DNA of 42,707 nucleotides. It comes from Nocardioides sp. REDSEA-S33_B3 (GTDB lineage Bacteria > Actinomycetota > Actinomycetes > Propionibacteriales > Nocardioidaceae). The stretch spans positions 1 through 42,707 of the forward strand of contig LUPK01000046.1 of NCBI GenBank assembly GCA_001627335.1, written 5' to 3'. Below are positions 1 to 8,536 of this stretch, piece after piece. Positions within the stretch are counted from its first letter, which is position 1; each line of letters starts with the position of its first letter. The notes under the pieces are model-generated. The model made no database searches. It had not been told where the DNA came from and was given only the letters and a program-made list of their open reading frames with translations. A program made the translations under genes and the position numbers.

Positions 1-1
1 A

Positions 2-160
2 GGCACCGATCTGTCCGTCCACACCCGCGAAGACCTCGACGCCATCGCCAAACAGCTCAACAACCGCCCCCGCAAACGACTCGGCTTCCACACCCCAGCC
101 GAGGTCTTCGCTAAGTTGCTCGCCGAAGACCAAACCAAGGGCGTTGCGACCACCCCTTGA
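2..160 (+). CDS. IS30-family transposase, C-terminal fragment cut by the window edge
   Basis: The frame is open from base 2 and ends at TGA 158-160, giving 52 residues. It reads through [18 protein letters not shown], the conserved C-terminal signature of IS30-family DDE transposases, just after the catalytic core, which lies outside the window. The enzyme would cut and join the ends of its own insertion sequence. The right terminal inverted repeat should lie at or just past the stop, but the left end is not available to define it. Confident for the family; whether the element is intact cannot be judged. Confidence 0.85.
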   Translation, partial: GTDLSVHTREDLDAIAKQLNNRPRKRLGFHTPAEVFAKLLAEDQTKGVATTP

Positions 161-243
161 AACCGCCGCCCGGACCCCTTCTCCACAGGGCATCCGGGCA
201 TCGTGACCAGACCGTGACCGTCGCGGAGCTCGTGGCTCGACCC

Positions 244-308
244 GCTCACACCTCGACCAACGAGCGGGGCTCGCACCTCGACCCCGCGGGCGCTCGCACA
301 TCGACCAG
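244..308. repeat. three spaced copies of a 17-bp GCTCGCACCTCGACC repeat
   Basis: Units lie at 244-260, 269-285 and 292-308, with starts 25 and 23 bp apart. On the complementary strand they read GGTCGAGGTGCGAGC, the same core as the repeat at 14035-14110. The cluster fills the gap between the transposase end and the cysQ promoter. It is non-coding; no terminator was recognised in 161-343. Confidence 0.7.
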
Positions 309-346
309 CGGTGGGGGAGGTCGGTGAGGCCCACCTCCTCAGCAGA

Positions 347-352
347 TAGCCT
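347..352 (+). promoter_or_regulatory. -10 box TAGCCT, leaderless cysQ promoter
   Basis: TAGCCT is followed by 6 nt and then the GTG start at 359, so transcription would begin at the start codon itself. There is no Shine-Dalgarno sequence. The same spacing recurs at eight other genes in the window. Confidence 0.55.
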
Positions 353-358
353 GCGTCC

Positions 359-1132
359 GTGACTTTCGAGCCCGGAATGCCCCCTGCCGACGCAGATGAC
401 CACGTCCTCGCCACCTGGCTGGCGGAGGTGGCCGGCCGCCGCCTCCTCGAGGTGCGTGGCGAGGGCCTGGAGGGCAAGGAGCTCAAGGACGCCGGCGACG
501 CCGCGGCCCACGAGCTGCTGATGACCCTGGTCGCCGAGCACCGCCCGGCCGACGCCGTGCTGTCGGAGGAGGGCAAGGACGACAAGGCCCGCCTCACCGC
601 CGACCGCGTCTGGATCATCGACCCGCTCGACGGCACCCGTGAGTTCTCCGAGCCGCCCCGCGATGACTGGGCCGTCCACGTCGCCCTGTCGTCCGGTGGC
701 ACGCTGATCGCCGGTGCGGTCGCGCAGCCGGCGCTCGGCGAGACCTTCAACACCGGCGACGCTCCCGTCGTGCCCCCGCGCACGTCGGAGAAGCCGCGCA
801 TCGCCGTCTCCCGCAGCCGCCCGCCGGCCTTCGTGCAGGCGCTCGCCGAGGAGATGGGCGCCGAGCTGGTCCCGATGGGCTCGGCCGGCGTGAAGATGAT
901 GTCCGTGGTGCGCGACGTGGCCGACGCCTACGTCCACGCCGGCGGCCAGTACGAGTGGGACTCCGCCGCCCCGGTGGCCGTCGCCCGTGCTGCCGGTCTG
1001 TTCACCAGCCGGGTCAACGGCGACGAGCTGGTCTACAACCAGGACGACGTCTACCTCCCCGACCTGATCGTGTGCCGCCCGGAGCTGTCGGAGCAGATCC
1101 TGGCGTTCATCGCCGAGCACGGCACCGACTGA
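359..1132 (+). CDS. cysQ: 3'(2'),5'-bisphosphate nucleotidase, inositol monophosphatase family
   Basis: The 257-residue protein has the metal-binding signatures of the inositol-monophosphatase superfamily: SEEGKDD near residue 70, DPLDGTREF at 88-96 and WDSAAP at 200-205. The DGTREF form is typical of CysQ, which removes the 3'-phosphate of PAP (and PAPS) during sulfate assimilation in the cytoplasm. The length matches actinobacterial CysQ. The GTG start sits 6 nt after a -10 box and agrees with the first conserved helix. A HAD hydrolase gene follows after 11 nt, probably in the same transcript. An inositol-1-phosphatase is the alternative. The family is certain, the exact substrate less so. 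Confidence 0.82.
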   Translation: MTFEPGMPPADADDHVLATWLAEVAGRRLLEVRGEGLEGKELKDAGDAAAHELLMTLVAEHRPADAVLSEEGKDDKARLTADRVWIIDPLDGTREFSEPPRDDWAVHVALSSGGTLIAGAVAQPALGETFNTGDAPVVPPRTSEKPRIAVSRSRPPAFVQALAEEMGAELVPMGSAGVKMMSVVRDVADAYVHAGGQYEWDSAAPVAVARAAGLFTSRVNGDELVYNQDDVYLPDLIVCRPELSEQILAFIAEHGTD

Positions 1133-1143
1133 GCGCCGGACCG

Positions 1144-1752
1144 GTGACCGTCCGGCACGTCCTGCTCGACGCCGACGGCGTCGTGCAGCACGGCGTGCGC
1201 GACCCGTTCGCGCTGCTGCGCCGGTGGGCGGGCGATCGGGCCGAGGAGCTCGGTCGCGCCCTGTGGGCCGCCGAGCGCGGCCCGTTGCGCGGCCAGGGTG
1301 ACTTCCTCGAGTCCGTGCGCCGCCTCGTCCCGTCGTACGCCGACGTCGACCCGGACACGCTCTACGAGTCGCTCTGGGCCGACATCACCCCCTCCGAGGC
1401 GACCCTCGCCCTCGTCGACCGGCTCCGCGGGGCCGGCCTCGGCGTCCACCTCGGCACCAACCAGCACCGCCAGCGCGGCGAGCACATGCGCACCGTGCTC
1501 GGGTTCGACCGGCTCTTCGACGTCTCCTGCTACTCCTGGGAGATGGGTACCAAGAAGCCCGAGCCCGACTACTTCGAGATCGCCCTGGAGCGCATCGGCG
1601 CCCCCGCCGACGAGGTGCTCTTCGTCGACGACATGGAGGCCAACGTCGAGGCCGCCCGCACGGTCGGGCTGCGTGCCGAGCACTGGCACCTCGACCGCGG
1701 CCACGACGTCCTCGAGGACCTGCTCGCCGGCCACGGCGTGCTGCTCGGCTGA
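1144..1752 (+). CDS. HAD-IA family hydrolase (phosphatase-like)
   Basis: The 202-residue protein carries all four HAD motifs: DADG with nucleophile and acid Asp9 and Asp11, a GTNQ motif II, the lysine of KKPEPDYF as motif III, and the acidic pair of FVDDMEAN as motif IV. The domain spans the whole protein with a small helical cap between motifs I and II. It probably hydrolyses a small cytoplasmic phosphomonoester. The GTG start is chosen because it immediately precedes motif I and lies 11 nt after the cysQ stop. An upstream in-frame start would overlap cysQ and add residues unlike any HAD N-terminus. The substrate cannot be inferred. Confidence 0.8.
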   Translation: MTVRHVLLDADGVVQHGVRDPFALLRRWAGDRAEELGRALWAAERGPLRGQGDFLESVRRLVPSYADVDPDTLYESLWADITPSEATLALVDRLRGAGLGVHLGTNQHRQRGEHMRTVLGFDRLFDVSCYSWEMGTKKPEPDYFEIALERIGAPADEVLFVDDMEANVEAARTVGLRAEHWHLDRGHDVLEDLLAGHGVLLG

Positions 1753-1791
1753 CCCCGCCGGCGGGGGGCCGCTCGGCGGCCTGATCCGGTC

Positions 1792-1824
1792 GTTCCGCGG
1801 CCGTTCACCTGCGCTCAACCCCGC
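1792..1824 (+). promoter_or_regulatory. PHO box (PhoP site), three 11-nt direct-repeat units
   Basis: Three consecutive 11-nt units read GTTCCGCGGCC, GTTCACCTGCG and CTCAACCCCGC. Spacing of exactly 11 nt and the GTTCACC core are the hallmarks of PhoP operators described in Streptomyces. The site lies about 200 bp before pstC, the expected place for phosphate-starvation control of the pst locus. Confidence 0.65.
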
Positions 1825-1910
1825 GCGGACTACCCGTCTCCAGGCGGGGTAGCCCGTTGTGACTACCCCCGGACCGAGCGGGTGACCCGTTCGGGAAATG
1901 CGGTCCCAGC

Positions 1911-1932
1911 GTTCGGCAGCCGTTCACCGATC
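1911..1932 (+). promoter_or_regulatory. second PHO box upstream of pstC, two 11-nt units
   Basis: GTTCGGCAGCC (1911-1921) is followed directly by GTTCACCGATC (1922-1932), again at 11-nt spacing. It lies about 90 bp before the pstC start. With the site at 1792-1824 it makes a two-operator promoter region. No convincing -10/-35 pair was assigned. Confidence 0.6.
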
Positions 1933-2023
1933 ACGCCCTCTCCCGTCCCCCGAGCCCCTCCACGATGCTGCTGCTACGGCGCTAGCCGGAAGCCGAGCAG
2001 AACAGTTTCCGGGGGAGGACCGC

Positions 2024-3040
2024 GTGACCACGCTGCCGTCGTACGACGCCGCGGCCGGCCAGGACATCCGTCCGCGCCGCATCTCGCGCAAAGCCAGCGG
2101 GGTCGACGCCGTCTTCGAGCACTCCGCGCGCGCGGTCGGTGCGTCGGTGTTGGTGATCACCGGCGGGGTCGGGCTGTTCCTGGGCTGGCAGGCCTACCCG
2201 ACGCTGAGCCGCTACGGCCTAGGCTTCTTCACCGAGTCCTCGTGGAACCCCGAGAGCGACGTCGTCGGGATCGCCGCCGTCCTCACCGGCACGATCTCGA
2301 TCGCCATCGTGGCGATGTTCTTCGCCTTCCCGCTCTCCCTGCTGACCGCGCTGTTCATCAGCGAGTACGCACCCGAGCGGGCCAAGGCCACCCTGGTCGC
2401 GATGGTCGACCTGATGGCCGCGGTGCCCTCGATCGTCTACGGCCTGTGGGGCTACCTCTTGGTGATGCCGCACGCCGGCGACCTCGCGGTGTGGCTGCAG
2501 CGGAACCTCGGCTGGCTGCCCTTCTTCGACGTCCGCGGGGCCGACCCCGACGCGGCGGTCGTCGACGCCAGCCGCTACGTCTCGAGCAGCTTCTGCGCCG
2601 GCATCGCGGTGGCGATGATGGTGCTGCCGATGGCGTGCGCCGTGATGCGCCAGGTCTTCTCCCAGACCCCGCAGGGGGAGAAGGAGGCCGCCCTCGCCCT
2701 GGGGGCCACGAAGTGGGGGATGATCACCTCCGTCGTGCTGCCCTTCGGCCGCGGCGGCATCATCGGCGGCACCATGCTCGGCCTGGGCCGCGCGCTCGGG
2801 GAGACCATCGCGGTCGTCCTCATCATCAGCCCGACGTTCGAGGTGAAGCCGAACCTCACCGAGATCGGCAGCAACTCGGTCTCGGCGCTGATCGCCGGCC
2901 GCTTCGGCGAGGCCAACGCCGCCCAGCTCTCCGCGCTGCTGGCCGCCGGCTTCGTGCTCTTCCTCATCACCCTGGTCGTCAACACCCTCGCCTCGGTCGT
3001 GGTCAACCGCAGCCGCTCGGGTGCCGGGACGGACGCCTGA
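2024..3040 (+). CDS. pstC: phosphate ABC transporter permease PstC
   Basis: The 338-residue protein has about six hydrophobic membrane segments and the permease coupling loop around EKEAALALGATKWGMI, which contacts the PstB ATPase. It forms the high-affinity phosphate channel in the cell membrane with PstA. The frame is open upstream to 1898, but the GTG at 2024 is preceded by a strong GGGGGAGG Shine-Dalgarno at 2011-2018 and gives a normal PstC length, so this start was chosen. The stop overlaps the pstA start by one base (TGATG), showing translational coupling. PHO boxes lie upstream. Confidence 0.92.
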   Translation: MTTLPSYDAAAGQDIRPRRISRKASGVDAVFEHSARAVGASVLVITGGVGLFLGWQAYPTLSRYGLGFFTESSWNPESDVVGIAAVLTGTISIAIVAMFFAFPLSLLTALFISEYAPERAKATLVAMVDLMAAVPSIVYGLWGYLLVMPHAGDLAVWLQRNLGWLPFFDVRGADPDAAVVDASRYVSSSFCAGIAVAMMVLPMACAVMRQVFSQTPQGEKEAALALGATKWGMITSVVLPFGRGGIIGGTMLGLGRALGETIAVVLIISPTFEVKPNLTEIGSNSVSALIAGRFGEANAAQLSALLAAGFVLFLITLVVNTLASVVVNRSRSGAGTDA

Positions 3041-4281
3041 TGACCACCACGCCCGAGATGACGCCGGCCACGGCGACACCGCTGACGACGTACCTCCCGC
3101 AGGTCGACGACGACGCGCCGCCGCCGGTGCCCCGCCGGTCGCTGGGTCGCCCGAGCCCCGACGAGCAGCTGACCCGGTGGGGTCCCTGGCTGTCCTCGGC
3201 GGCCCTGGCCTGGCTGGTCACCCAGCAGCTGCTGCCGCTGGCGGGCGTGGCGTGGTTCGTCGTCAGCTGGTTCCTGCTCGGTCTGGTGGTCACTGCGGTC
3301 ACCGCCGCGATGCACGGCGGCTGGATCGAGGTGAAGGACCGCGTCGCCGCGGCCGTCATCACCGGTGGTGCGCTCAGCGTGGGCGTCGCGCTGGTCTCGA
3401 CCGTCGGCTTCGTCTTCCTGCGCGGCTGGGAGCCGCTGACCCACCTGAACTTCCTGACCGACGACATGTCGGGCGTGGGCCCCAAGGACGCCTTCGACCG
3501 CGGTGGCATCGCGCACGCGATCCTCGGCTCGCTCATCCAGCTGGGCATCGGCCTGGCGATCACGCTCCCGCTGGGCATCGGTACGGCGGTGTTCATGACC
3601 GAGGTCGGTGGTCGGTTCGCCCGGCTCGTGCGCACCATCGTCGAGGCGATGACCGCGCTCCCGTCGATCGTCGCCGGCCTGTTCGTCTACACCGTCTTCA
3701 TCATCATGCTCGGCCAGCCGCGCTCGGGCCTGGCCGCGGGCCTGGCCATCGCGGTGATGATGCTGCCGATCATCGCGCGTGCCGCCGACGTGGTGCTGCG
3801 CGTCGTGCCCGGCGGCCTGCGCGAGGCGAGCCTGGCGTTGGGTGCATCGCGGTGGAAGACCGTCTGGCACGTCGTGCTCCCGACGGCCCGACCCGGCCTG
3901 GCCACGGCCGTCATCCTCGGTTCGGCGCGCGGTGTCGGCGAGACCAGCCCGGTGCTCATCACCTCGGGCGCGGCGGCGTTCTTCGTCACCGACCCGGTCG
4001 GTGGGGCGATGAACTCGCTGCCCCTGTTCATCTACAGCAACGTCCGTTCCGGCGAGGAGCAGGCGATCGACCGCGCCTTCGGCGCCGCCAGCGTCCTGCT
4101 GATGCTGGTGCTCCTGCTCTTCGTCATCGCCCGCGTGCTGGCCAGGCCGCCGCGTGCGAAGGCCACCTCCCGCCGCCGGCTCGCCCTCCCGCGGCGCCAG
4201 TCCGGCTCGAACGCCGCTCACGCCTCCGACCAGCCCTCTCACCAGCCCCTCGACCAGCCCGAAAGCCAGGACCCCCGGTGA
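3040..4281 (+). CDS. pstA: phosphate ABC transporter permease PstA, extended
   Basis: The 413-residue protein has the PstA coupling loop REASLALGASRWKTVW followed by GSARGVGETSPVL. It pairs with PstC in the membrane. It is longer than the usual roughly 280-300 residues. A proline-rich N-terminus and extra hydrophobic segments precede the core, and the hydrophilic C-terminus carries a four-fold 4-residue repeat (DQPS, HQPL, DQPE, SQDP) encoded by 12-bp units near 4230-4277. The ATG overlaps the pstC stop by 1 nt and the stop overlaps the next start by 4 nt, so the genes are tightly coupled. The function of the extensions is unknown. Confidence 0.9.
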   Translation: MTTTPEMTPATATPLTTYLPQVDDDAPPPVPRRSLGRPSPDEQLTRWGPWLSSAALAWLVTQQLLPLAGVAWFVVSWFLLGLVVTAVTAAMHGGWIEVKDRVAAAVITGGALSVGVALVSTVGFVFLRGWEPLTHLNFLTDDMSGVGPKDAFDRGGIAHAILGSLIQLGIGLAITLPLGIGTAVFMTEVGGRFARLVRTIVEAMTALPSIVAGLFVYTVFIIMLGQPRSGLAAGLAIAVMMLPIIARAADVVLRVVPGGLREASLALGASRWKTVWHVVLPTARPGLATAVILGSARGVGETSPVLITSGAAAFFVTDPVGGAMNSLPLFIYSNVRSGEEQAIDRAFGAASVLLMLVLLLFVIARVLARPPRAKATSRRRLALPRRQSGSNAAHASDQPSHQPLDQPESQDPR

Positions 4282-5924
4282 ACCGCCTGCTCTCCGTGCT
4301 CGCGCGCTGCGCGACCGCCTCCGCCCTCGCCATCGCCGGCGTGGCCTCCGTCCCGGCGGCGGCCCGGGCCGCGACCTACGCCCAGATCGAGGGGACCGGG
4401 TCGACCTGGTCCGAGGTCATCGTCCAGCAGTGGATCGCCGACGTGGACGCCTCGGGCATGAAGGTCGTCTACACCGGCGGCGGCTCGACCAAGGGCCGCA
4501 AGGACTTCGCGCAGGACACCAACGACTTCGCCATCTCCGAGATCCCGTTCCAGGGCACCGACGAGCAGGGCAACGCCGACACCTCCAACGGCCGCTCGTT
4601 CGCCTACCTGCCGATCGTCGCGGGCGGCACCGCCTTCACCTACCAGCTCAAGGTGGGCAACGAGCTGGTCCGCAACCTGCGGCTCTCGGGCGAGACGCTC
4701 ACGAAGATCTTCACCAACCAGATCACCAACTGGAACGACCCGGCGATCACCAAGGACAACAACGGGCGCGCGTTCCCGAACCTGCCGATCACGCCGGTCG
4801 TGCGATCGGACGGGTCCGGCACGACGGCGCAGCTCACCACGTGGATGGACAAGGAGTACCCATCCATCTGGCGGCCGTACTTCGGTAAGTCCGGGCTGAC
4901 GTCGTACTACCCGAAGAAGTCGGGCTCGCGCACCGTGAGCCAGGCCGGGTCCGACCAGGTCATGAACTTCATCTCCTCGACCTACGGCAACGGCACCATC
5001 GGGTACGTCGAGTACTCCTACCCGGTCAACAAGAACTACCCGGTCGTGAAGGTGCTCAACAAGGGCGGCTACTACGTCGAGCCGACGCAGTACAACGTCG
5101 CGGTGGCGCTGACGAAGGCGCGCATCAACACCTCGAACCCGAACGACCCGAGCACCTACCTCACCCAGATCCTCGACGACGTGTACCGCAACCCGGACCC
5201 GCGGGCCTACCCGATCTCGTCGTACTCCTACATGGTCATTCCGACCGCCTCCGACGACCCGCGCATGACCACCGCCAAGCGCCAGACGCTGGCCGACTTC
5301 ATGTACTACTCGCTGTGCGCCGGGCAGACCAAGGCCGGCCCGTACGGCTACTCGCCGCTGCCGCTGAACCTGGTGCAGGCCGGCTTCGACCAGATCGCCA
5401 AGCTGGGCAAGGCCGACAAGGACGTCGACCTCACGAACCGCGACGTGCGCTCGTGCAACAACCCGACCTTCGACGGCAAGAACCTCAGCAACAACAAGCT
5501 GGCCCAGATCGCTCCCCAGCCGGCCGCCTGCGACAAGGCCGGCGCCGGGCCCTGCGGCACCTCCACGGGCACCGGTGACCCCTCGACCGACGAGGGCGAT
5601 GGCGGCACGACCGACGAGGGCGACGGCTCCGGAGACGGAGGTGGAGGTGGTGGGACCGACGTCGACACCGGGGGAGAGGTCACCACCGACGCACCCGGCA
5701 GCGTCGACCCCGTCACCGGGGAGGTCGTCGGGGGAGACACCGGCGCGGTGAGCGACGGTGCGGCCGTGTACGCCGACCCCAGCACCGTCCTGGTCGCCGA
5801 CCGAGCCGGCGACACCCGGGCCTTCGCCTGGCTCTCCGGGCTGCTGCTGGTGACCCTCGTGGTGCTGCCCGGTCTCTACGTCTCGGCGCTGCGTCGCCGC
5901 GGCCCGGCAGGAGCCCGGTCGTGA
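4278..5924 (+). CDS. pstS: phosphate-binding protein PstS, anchored by a C-terminal membrane segment
   Basis: The 548-residue protein has a signal peptide (1-32), then a PstS-type binding domain (about 33-395) with the phosphate-gripping loops GTGSTWS at 39-45 and RSDGSGTT at 176-183. A Gly/Asp/Thr-rich low-complexity stalk (about 425-500) leads to a hydrophobic segment at 514-537 ending in RRRGPAGARS. There is no lipobox cysteine, so unlike most Gram-positive PstS proteins it would be held to the membrane by its C-terminus. The GTG start overlaps the pstA stop (GTGA). It would deliver phosphate to PstCA. Confidence 0.85.
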   Translation: MNRLLSVLARCATASALAIAGVASVPAAARAATYAQIEGTGSTWSEVIVQQWIADVDASGMKVVYTGGGSTKGRKDFAQDTNDFAISEIPFQGTDEQGNADTSNGRSFAYLPIVAGGTAFTYQLKVGNELVRNLRLSGETLTKIFTNQITNWNDPAITKDNNGRAFPNLPITPVVRSDGSGTTAQLTTWMDKEYPSIWRPYFGKSGLTSYYPKKSGSRTVSQAGSDQVMNFISSTYGNGTIGYVEYSYPVNKNYPVVKVLNKGGYYVEPTQYNVAVALTKARINTSNPNDPSTYLTQILDDVYRNPDPRAYPISSYSYMVIPTASDDPRMTTAKRQTLADFMYYSLCAGQTKAGPYGYSPLPLNLVQAGFDQIAKLGKADKDVDLTNRDVRSCNNPTFDGKNLSNNKLAQIAPQPAACDKAGAGPCGTSTGTGDPSTDEGDGGTTDEGDGSGDGGGGGGTDVDTGGEVTTDAPGSVDPVTGEVVGGDTGAVSDGAAVYADPSTVLVADRAGDTRAFAWLSGLLLVTLVVLPGLYVSALRRRGPAGARS

Positions 5925-8533
5925 GCGCGGTCGTCAGCGGTGGGGTCCGCCCCCGGCGCGCACTCGCCGCCGCCGTCCTCCTGAGCCTGGGCTCCGGGCT
6001 GGTGCTGGCGGGGCCGAGCAGCACCGGAGCCACCGAGCCGGTGGCCCGCGCCGGCGCCGGCGCGCCGGCGTACTCGGAGACGAAGACGCTGCAGCGCGTG
6101 GTCACCAAGCCCGACGGCAGCCTGCAGGAGTTCCCGGCCTACACCGTGACGGTCACCGCCGACCAGACCACGGACCTGCGGGGCCGGCAGCGGATCCGGA
6201 TCGCCTGGAAGGGCGCCCAGCCCAGCGGCGGCCGTGCCAGCAACCCGTTCGGCGAGAGCGGCCTGGCCCAGGAGTACCCGGTCGTCATCATGCAGTGCCG
6301 CGGTGTCGAGGAGCCGGGCAAGGGCGAGGAGCAGCTGCGACCCGAGACCTGCTGGACCGCGTCGTTCGCGCAGCGCTCGCAGATCACCCGCAGCGACGGC
6401 GAGGCCGCCTGGCGCCACGACCTCGACGCCGACGAGGCGGACAAGGGGCGGGTCTCTGGCCTCGACCCGCTGCCGGGTGCGGACGTGTGCCCCACCGCCG
6501 ACATCGCCGGCTACAGCACCCGGCTCACGCCCTTCGTCGCCGCCTCGGGCAAGGTCTTCCCGGCCTGCCAGGCCGACCAGATGCCGCCCGAGGCCGCGGT
6601 GGGTGCGGCCTTCCCGGCCGCCGAGCTGGCGGCCTTCACCGACCTCGACGGTCGCGGCGAGGTGCAGTTCGAGGTCCGCTCGGACGTGGAGAACGAGTCG
6701 CTGGGCTGCAACCACGAGACCGCGTGCTCCATCGTCGTCATCCCCATCGTGGGCCTCTCCTGCGACCAGCCGTCCTCGCCGCCGACGGCGTCGGACAACG
6801 CCTGCCGGCGCACCGGGCGCTTCGTGCCGGGGAGCGGCAACGTCGCCTCCGAGGGGGTCGACCAGGCCGTCTCGCCGTCCCTGTGGTGGGCGGCGTCGCA
6901 GTGGAAGAACCGCTTCACCATCCCGATCACCTTCGGGCTCCCGCCCGACACCTGCGACATCCTCGACGCCCGCGCACCCACCGGCTTCTACGGCACCGAG
7001 CTGCTCGCGCAGGCGGCGCTGCAGTGGTCGCCGGCGTACTGCCTGCGCAAGGACCGCTTCAAGTTCCAGCACAACCAGATGTCCGACGAGGCCGGCTTCA
7101 CGCTGATGGAGAACGGCGGCGGCGCCGCGGCGCTCGTCAGCTCCGAGCAGACCCAGGTCGGACTCGACCCCGTCGGCTACGCGCCGACGGCCGTCACCGG
7201 GTTCGCCATCGGCTACGTCGTCGACAGGCCCGACAACGCGGGTGAGCTCGCGACGCTGCGGATCACCCCGCGGCTGGTGGCCAAGCTGCTGACCCAGTCC
7301 TACCTCGGCTCCGACCTCGGCCGCGGCCACCCCGGCATGGAGGGCAATCCGCTCTCGATCATGCAGGACCCGGAGTTCGTGCGGCTCAACCCCGGCCTGA
7401 GCCAGATCAACCAGGAGGTCGGGGCGACGCTGCTGTCGCTGTCGAACCAGTCCGACATCATCCGCCAGCTGACCGACTGGGTCATGCAGGACCGGGCAGC
7501 GCGCGACTTCGTCAGCGGCGAGGCGGACCAGTGGGGCATGGTCGTCAACCCCAACTACGAGGGTCTGGCGCTGCCGGCCTCCGAGATCCCGCTGCTCGAC
7601 GACTTCGTGCCCGAGACCGGGAACACCTGCCGTCAGGAGAACCCGGCGGTCTACTTCAACCAGATCGCGGCTCCCGTCACGACGCTGCGCAAGATCAGCG
7701 AGGCGCTCCTCGACGCCCACCCGAACGTGCAGACCCGGTGCGAGCTCGACGCCGACACCGGTCTCTACAAGGTGGGCCGCATCGGGCGGCAGTCCTACGG
7801 CGCGCGCTTCATGCTCGGGCTGGTGAGCCTCGGCGACGTCGAGCGCTACGGCCTCAAGGCGGCCGCCCTGCAGGCCGCGCCCGGGAAGTTCGTCGAGCCC
7901 ACCGAGTCCTCCATGGCGGCTGCGGTGTCGCTCATGGAGCCGGGCGAGGAGACGCTCCCGTTCACCCTCGACCAGGCGGACGTGCGCACGAGCTCGAAGG
8001 CCTACCCCGGCACGATGGTCGTCTACACGGCCGCGCGGATGCAGAACCTCGACGAGGCCGACGCGGCCAAGGTCGCCCAGTTCATCCGGGTCGCCACCTC
8101 CGAGGGCCAGCGACCCGGCCCGGGCAACGGCCAGCTGCCCGCGGGCTACCTCCCGCTGCGTCGTACCGGCGTGACCGCGGGGTTGTACGCCGCCGCGCAG
8201 GACGTCGCGACCGCCATCGGCACCCAGACGCCGCCGGCCTCGACGCTCCCCGACCCCGTCGACCTGACGACCGACGGGGGCTCCGACGGCACCGACGTGC
8301 CCACCACCGTGCCGGACGCGCCTGCGGTCGAGGAGCCGCCGGTCGCCGAGGAGCCCACCGAGGCGCCGGCACCGGTCGAGGAGGACACCGCCCCCGTCGC
8401 GATGCCCGCGACCACGGCCATCTCCTCGCGCACCGCGGGTCTGCTGCTGCCGCTGCTGTTCCTCGGCGGACTGCTCGGCAGCCTGGCCGTGGCCGGCACC
8501 CGCTTCCTCGTCCGACCGCCCCGGCAGGGCTGA
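5921..8533 (+). CDS. large PstS-like binding protein, C-terminally anchored (870 residues)
   Basis: A signal peptide (about 1-38) is followed by a long extracellular region. Residues from about 320 to 760 look like a distant periplasmic-binding-protein fold of the PstS kind: a segment with LRITPRLVAKLLTQSYLG followed by FVRLNPGLSQ matches the LrLtpe-lakif and lNPg elements of PstS. The N-terminal ~280 residues are not recognised and contain several cysteines. A Pro/Glu/Thr stalk leads to a hydrophobic segment (about 841-862) and an Arg-containing tail. MPATT at 828-832 just before it resembles a worn LPXTG sorting motif. It is coupled to pstS by GTGA. A role in phosphate or phosphorylated-ligand capture is inferred; the ligand is unknown. 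Confidence 0.7.
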   Translation: MSAVVSGGVRPRRALAAAVLLSLGSGLVLAGPSSTGATEPVARAGAGAPAYSETKTLQRVVTKPDGSLQEFPAYTVTVTADQTTDLRGRQRIRIAWKGAQPSGGRASNPFGESGLAQEYPVVIMQCRGVEEPGKGEEQLRPETCWTASFAQRSQITRSDGEAAWRHDLDADEADKGRVSGLDPLPGADVCPTADIAGYSTRLTPFVAASGKVFPACQADQMPPEAAVGAAFPAAELAAFTDLDGRGEVQFEVRSDVENESLGCNHETACSIVVIPIVGLSCDQPSSPPTASDNACRRTGRFVPGSGNVASEGVDQAVSPSLWWAASQWKNRFTIPITFGLPPDTCDILDARAPTGFYGTELLAQAALQWSPAYCLRKDRFKFQHNQMSDEAGFTLMENGGGAAALVSSEQTQVGLDPVGYAPTAVTGFAIGYVVDRPDNAGELATLRITPRLVAKLLTQSYLGSDLGRGHPGMEGNPLSIMQDPEFVRLNPGLSQINQEVGATLLSLSNQSDIIRQLTDWVMQDRAARDFVSGEADQWGMVVNPNYEGLALPASEIPLLDDFVPETGNTCRQENPAVYFNQIAAPVTTLRKISEALLDAHPNVQTRCELDADTGLYKVGRIGRQSYGARFMLGLVSLGDVERYGLKAAALQAAPGKFVEPTESSMAAAVSLMEPGEETLPFTLDQADVRTSSKAYPGTMVVYTAARMQNLDEADAAKVAQFIRVATSEGQRPGPGNGQLPAGYLPLRRTGVTAGLYAAAQDVATAIGTQTPPASTLPDPVDLTTDGGSDGTDVPTTVPDAPAVEEPPVAEEPTEAPAPVEEDTAPVAMPATTAISSRTAGLLLPLLFLGGLLGSLAVAGTRFLVRPPRQG

Positions 8534-8536
8534 GCC

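Noticed and set aside
244..308. Regularly spaced repeats near the left edge considered as a CRISPR array
   Set aside because: Repeats are only 17 bp, spacers 6-8 bp, there are three copies and no cas genes; they match the GGTCGAG repeat family instead.
1882..3039. Upstream extension of the pstA frame across pstC
   Set aside because: It is the alternate frame of pstC; the coupled TGATG start at 3040 explains PstA fully.
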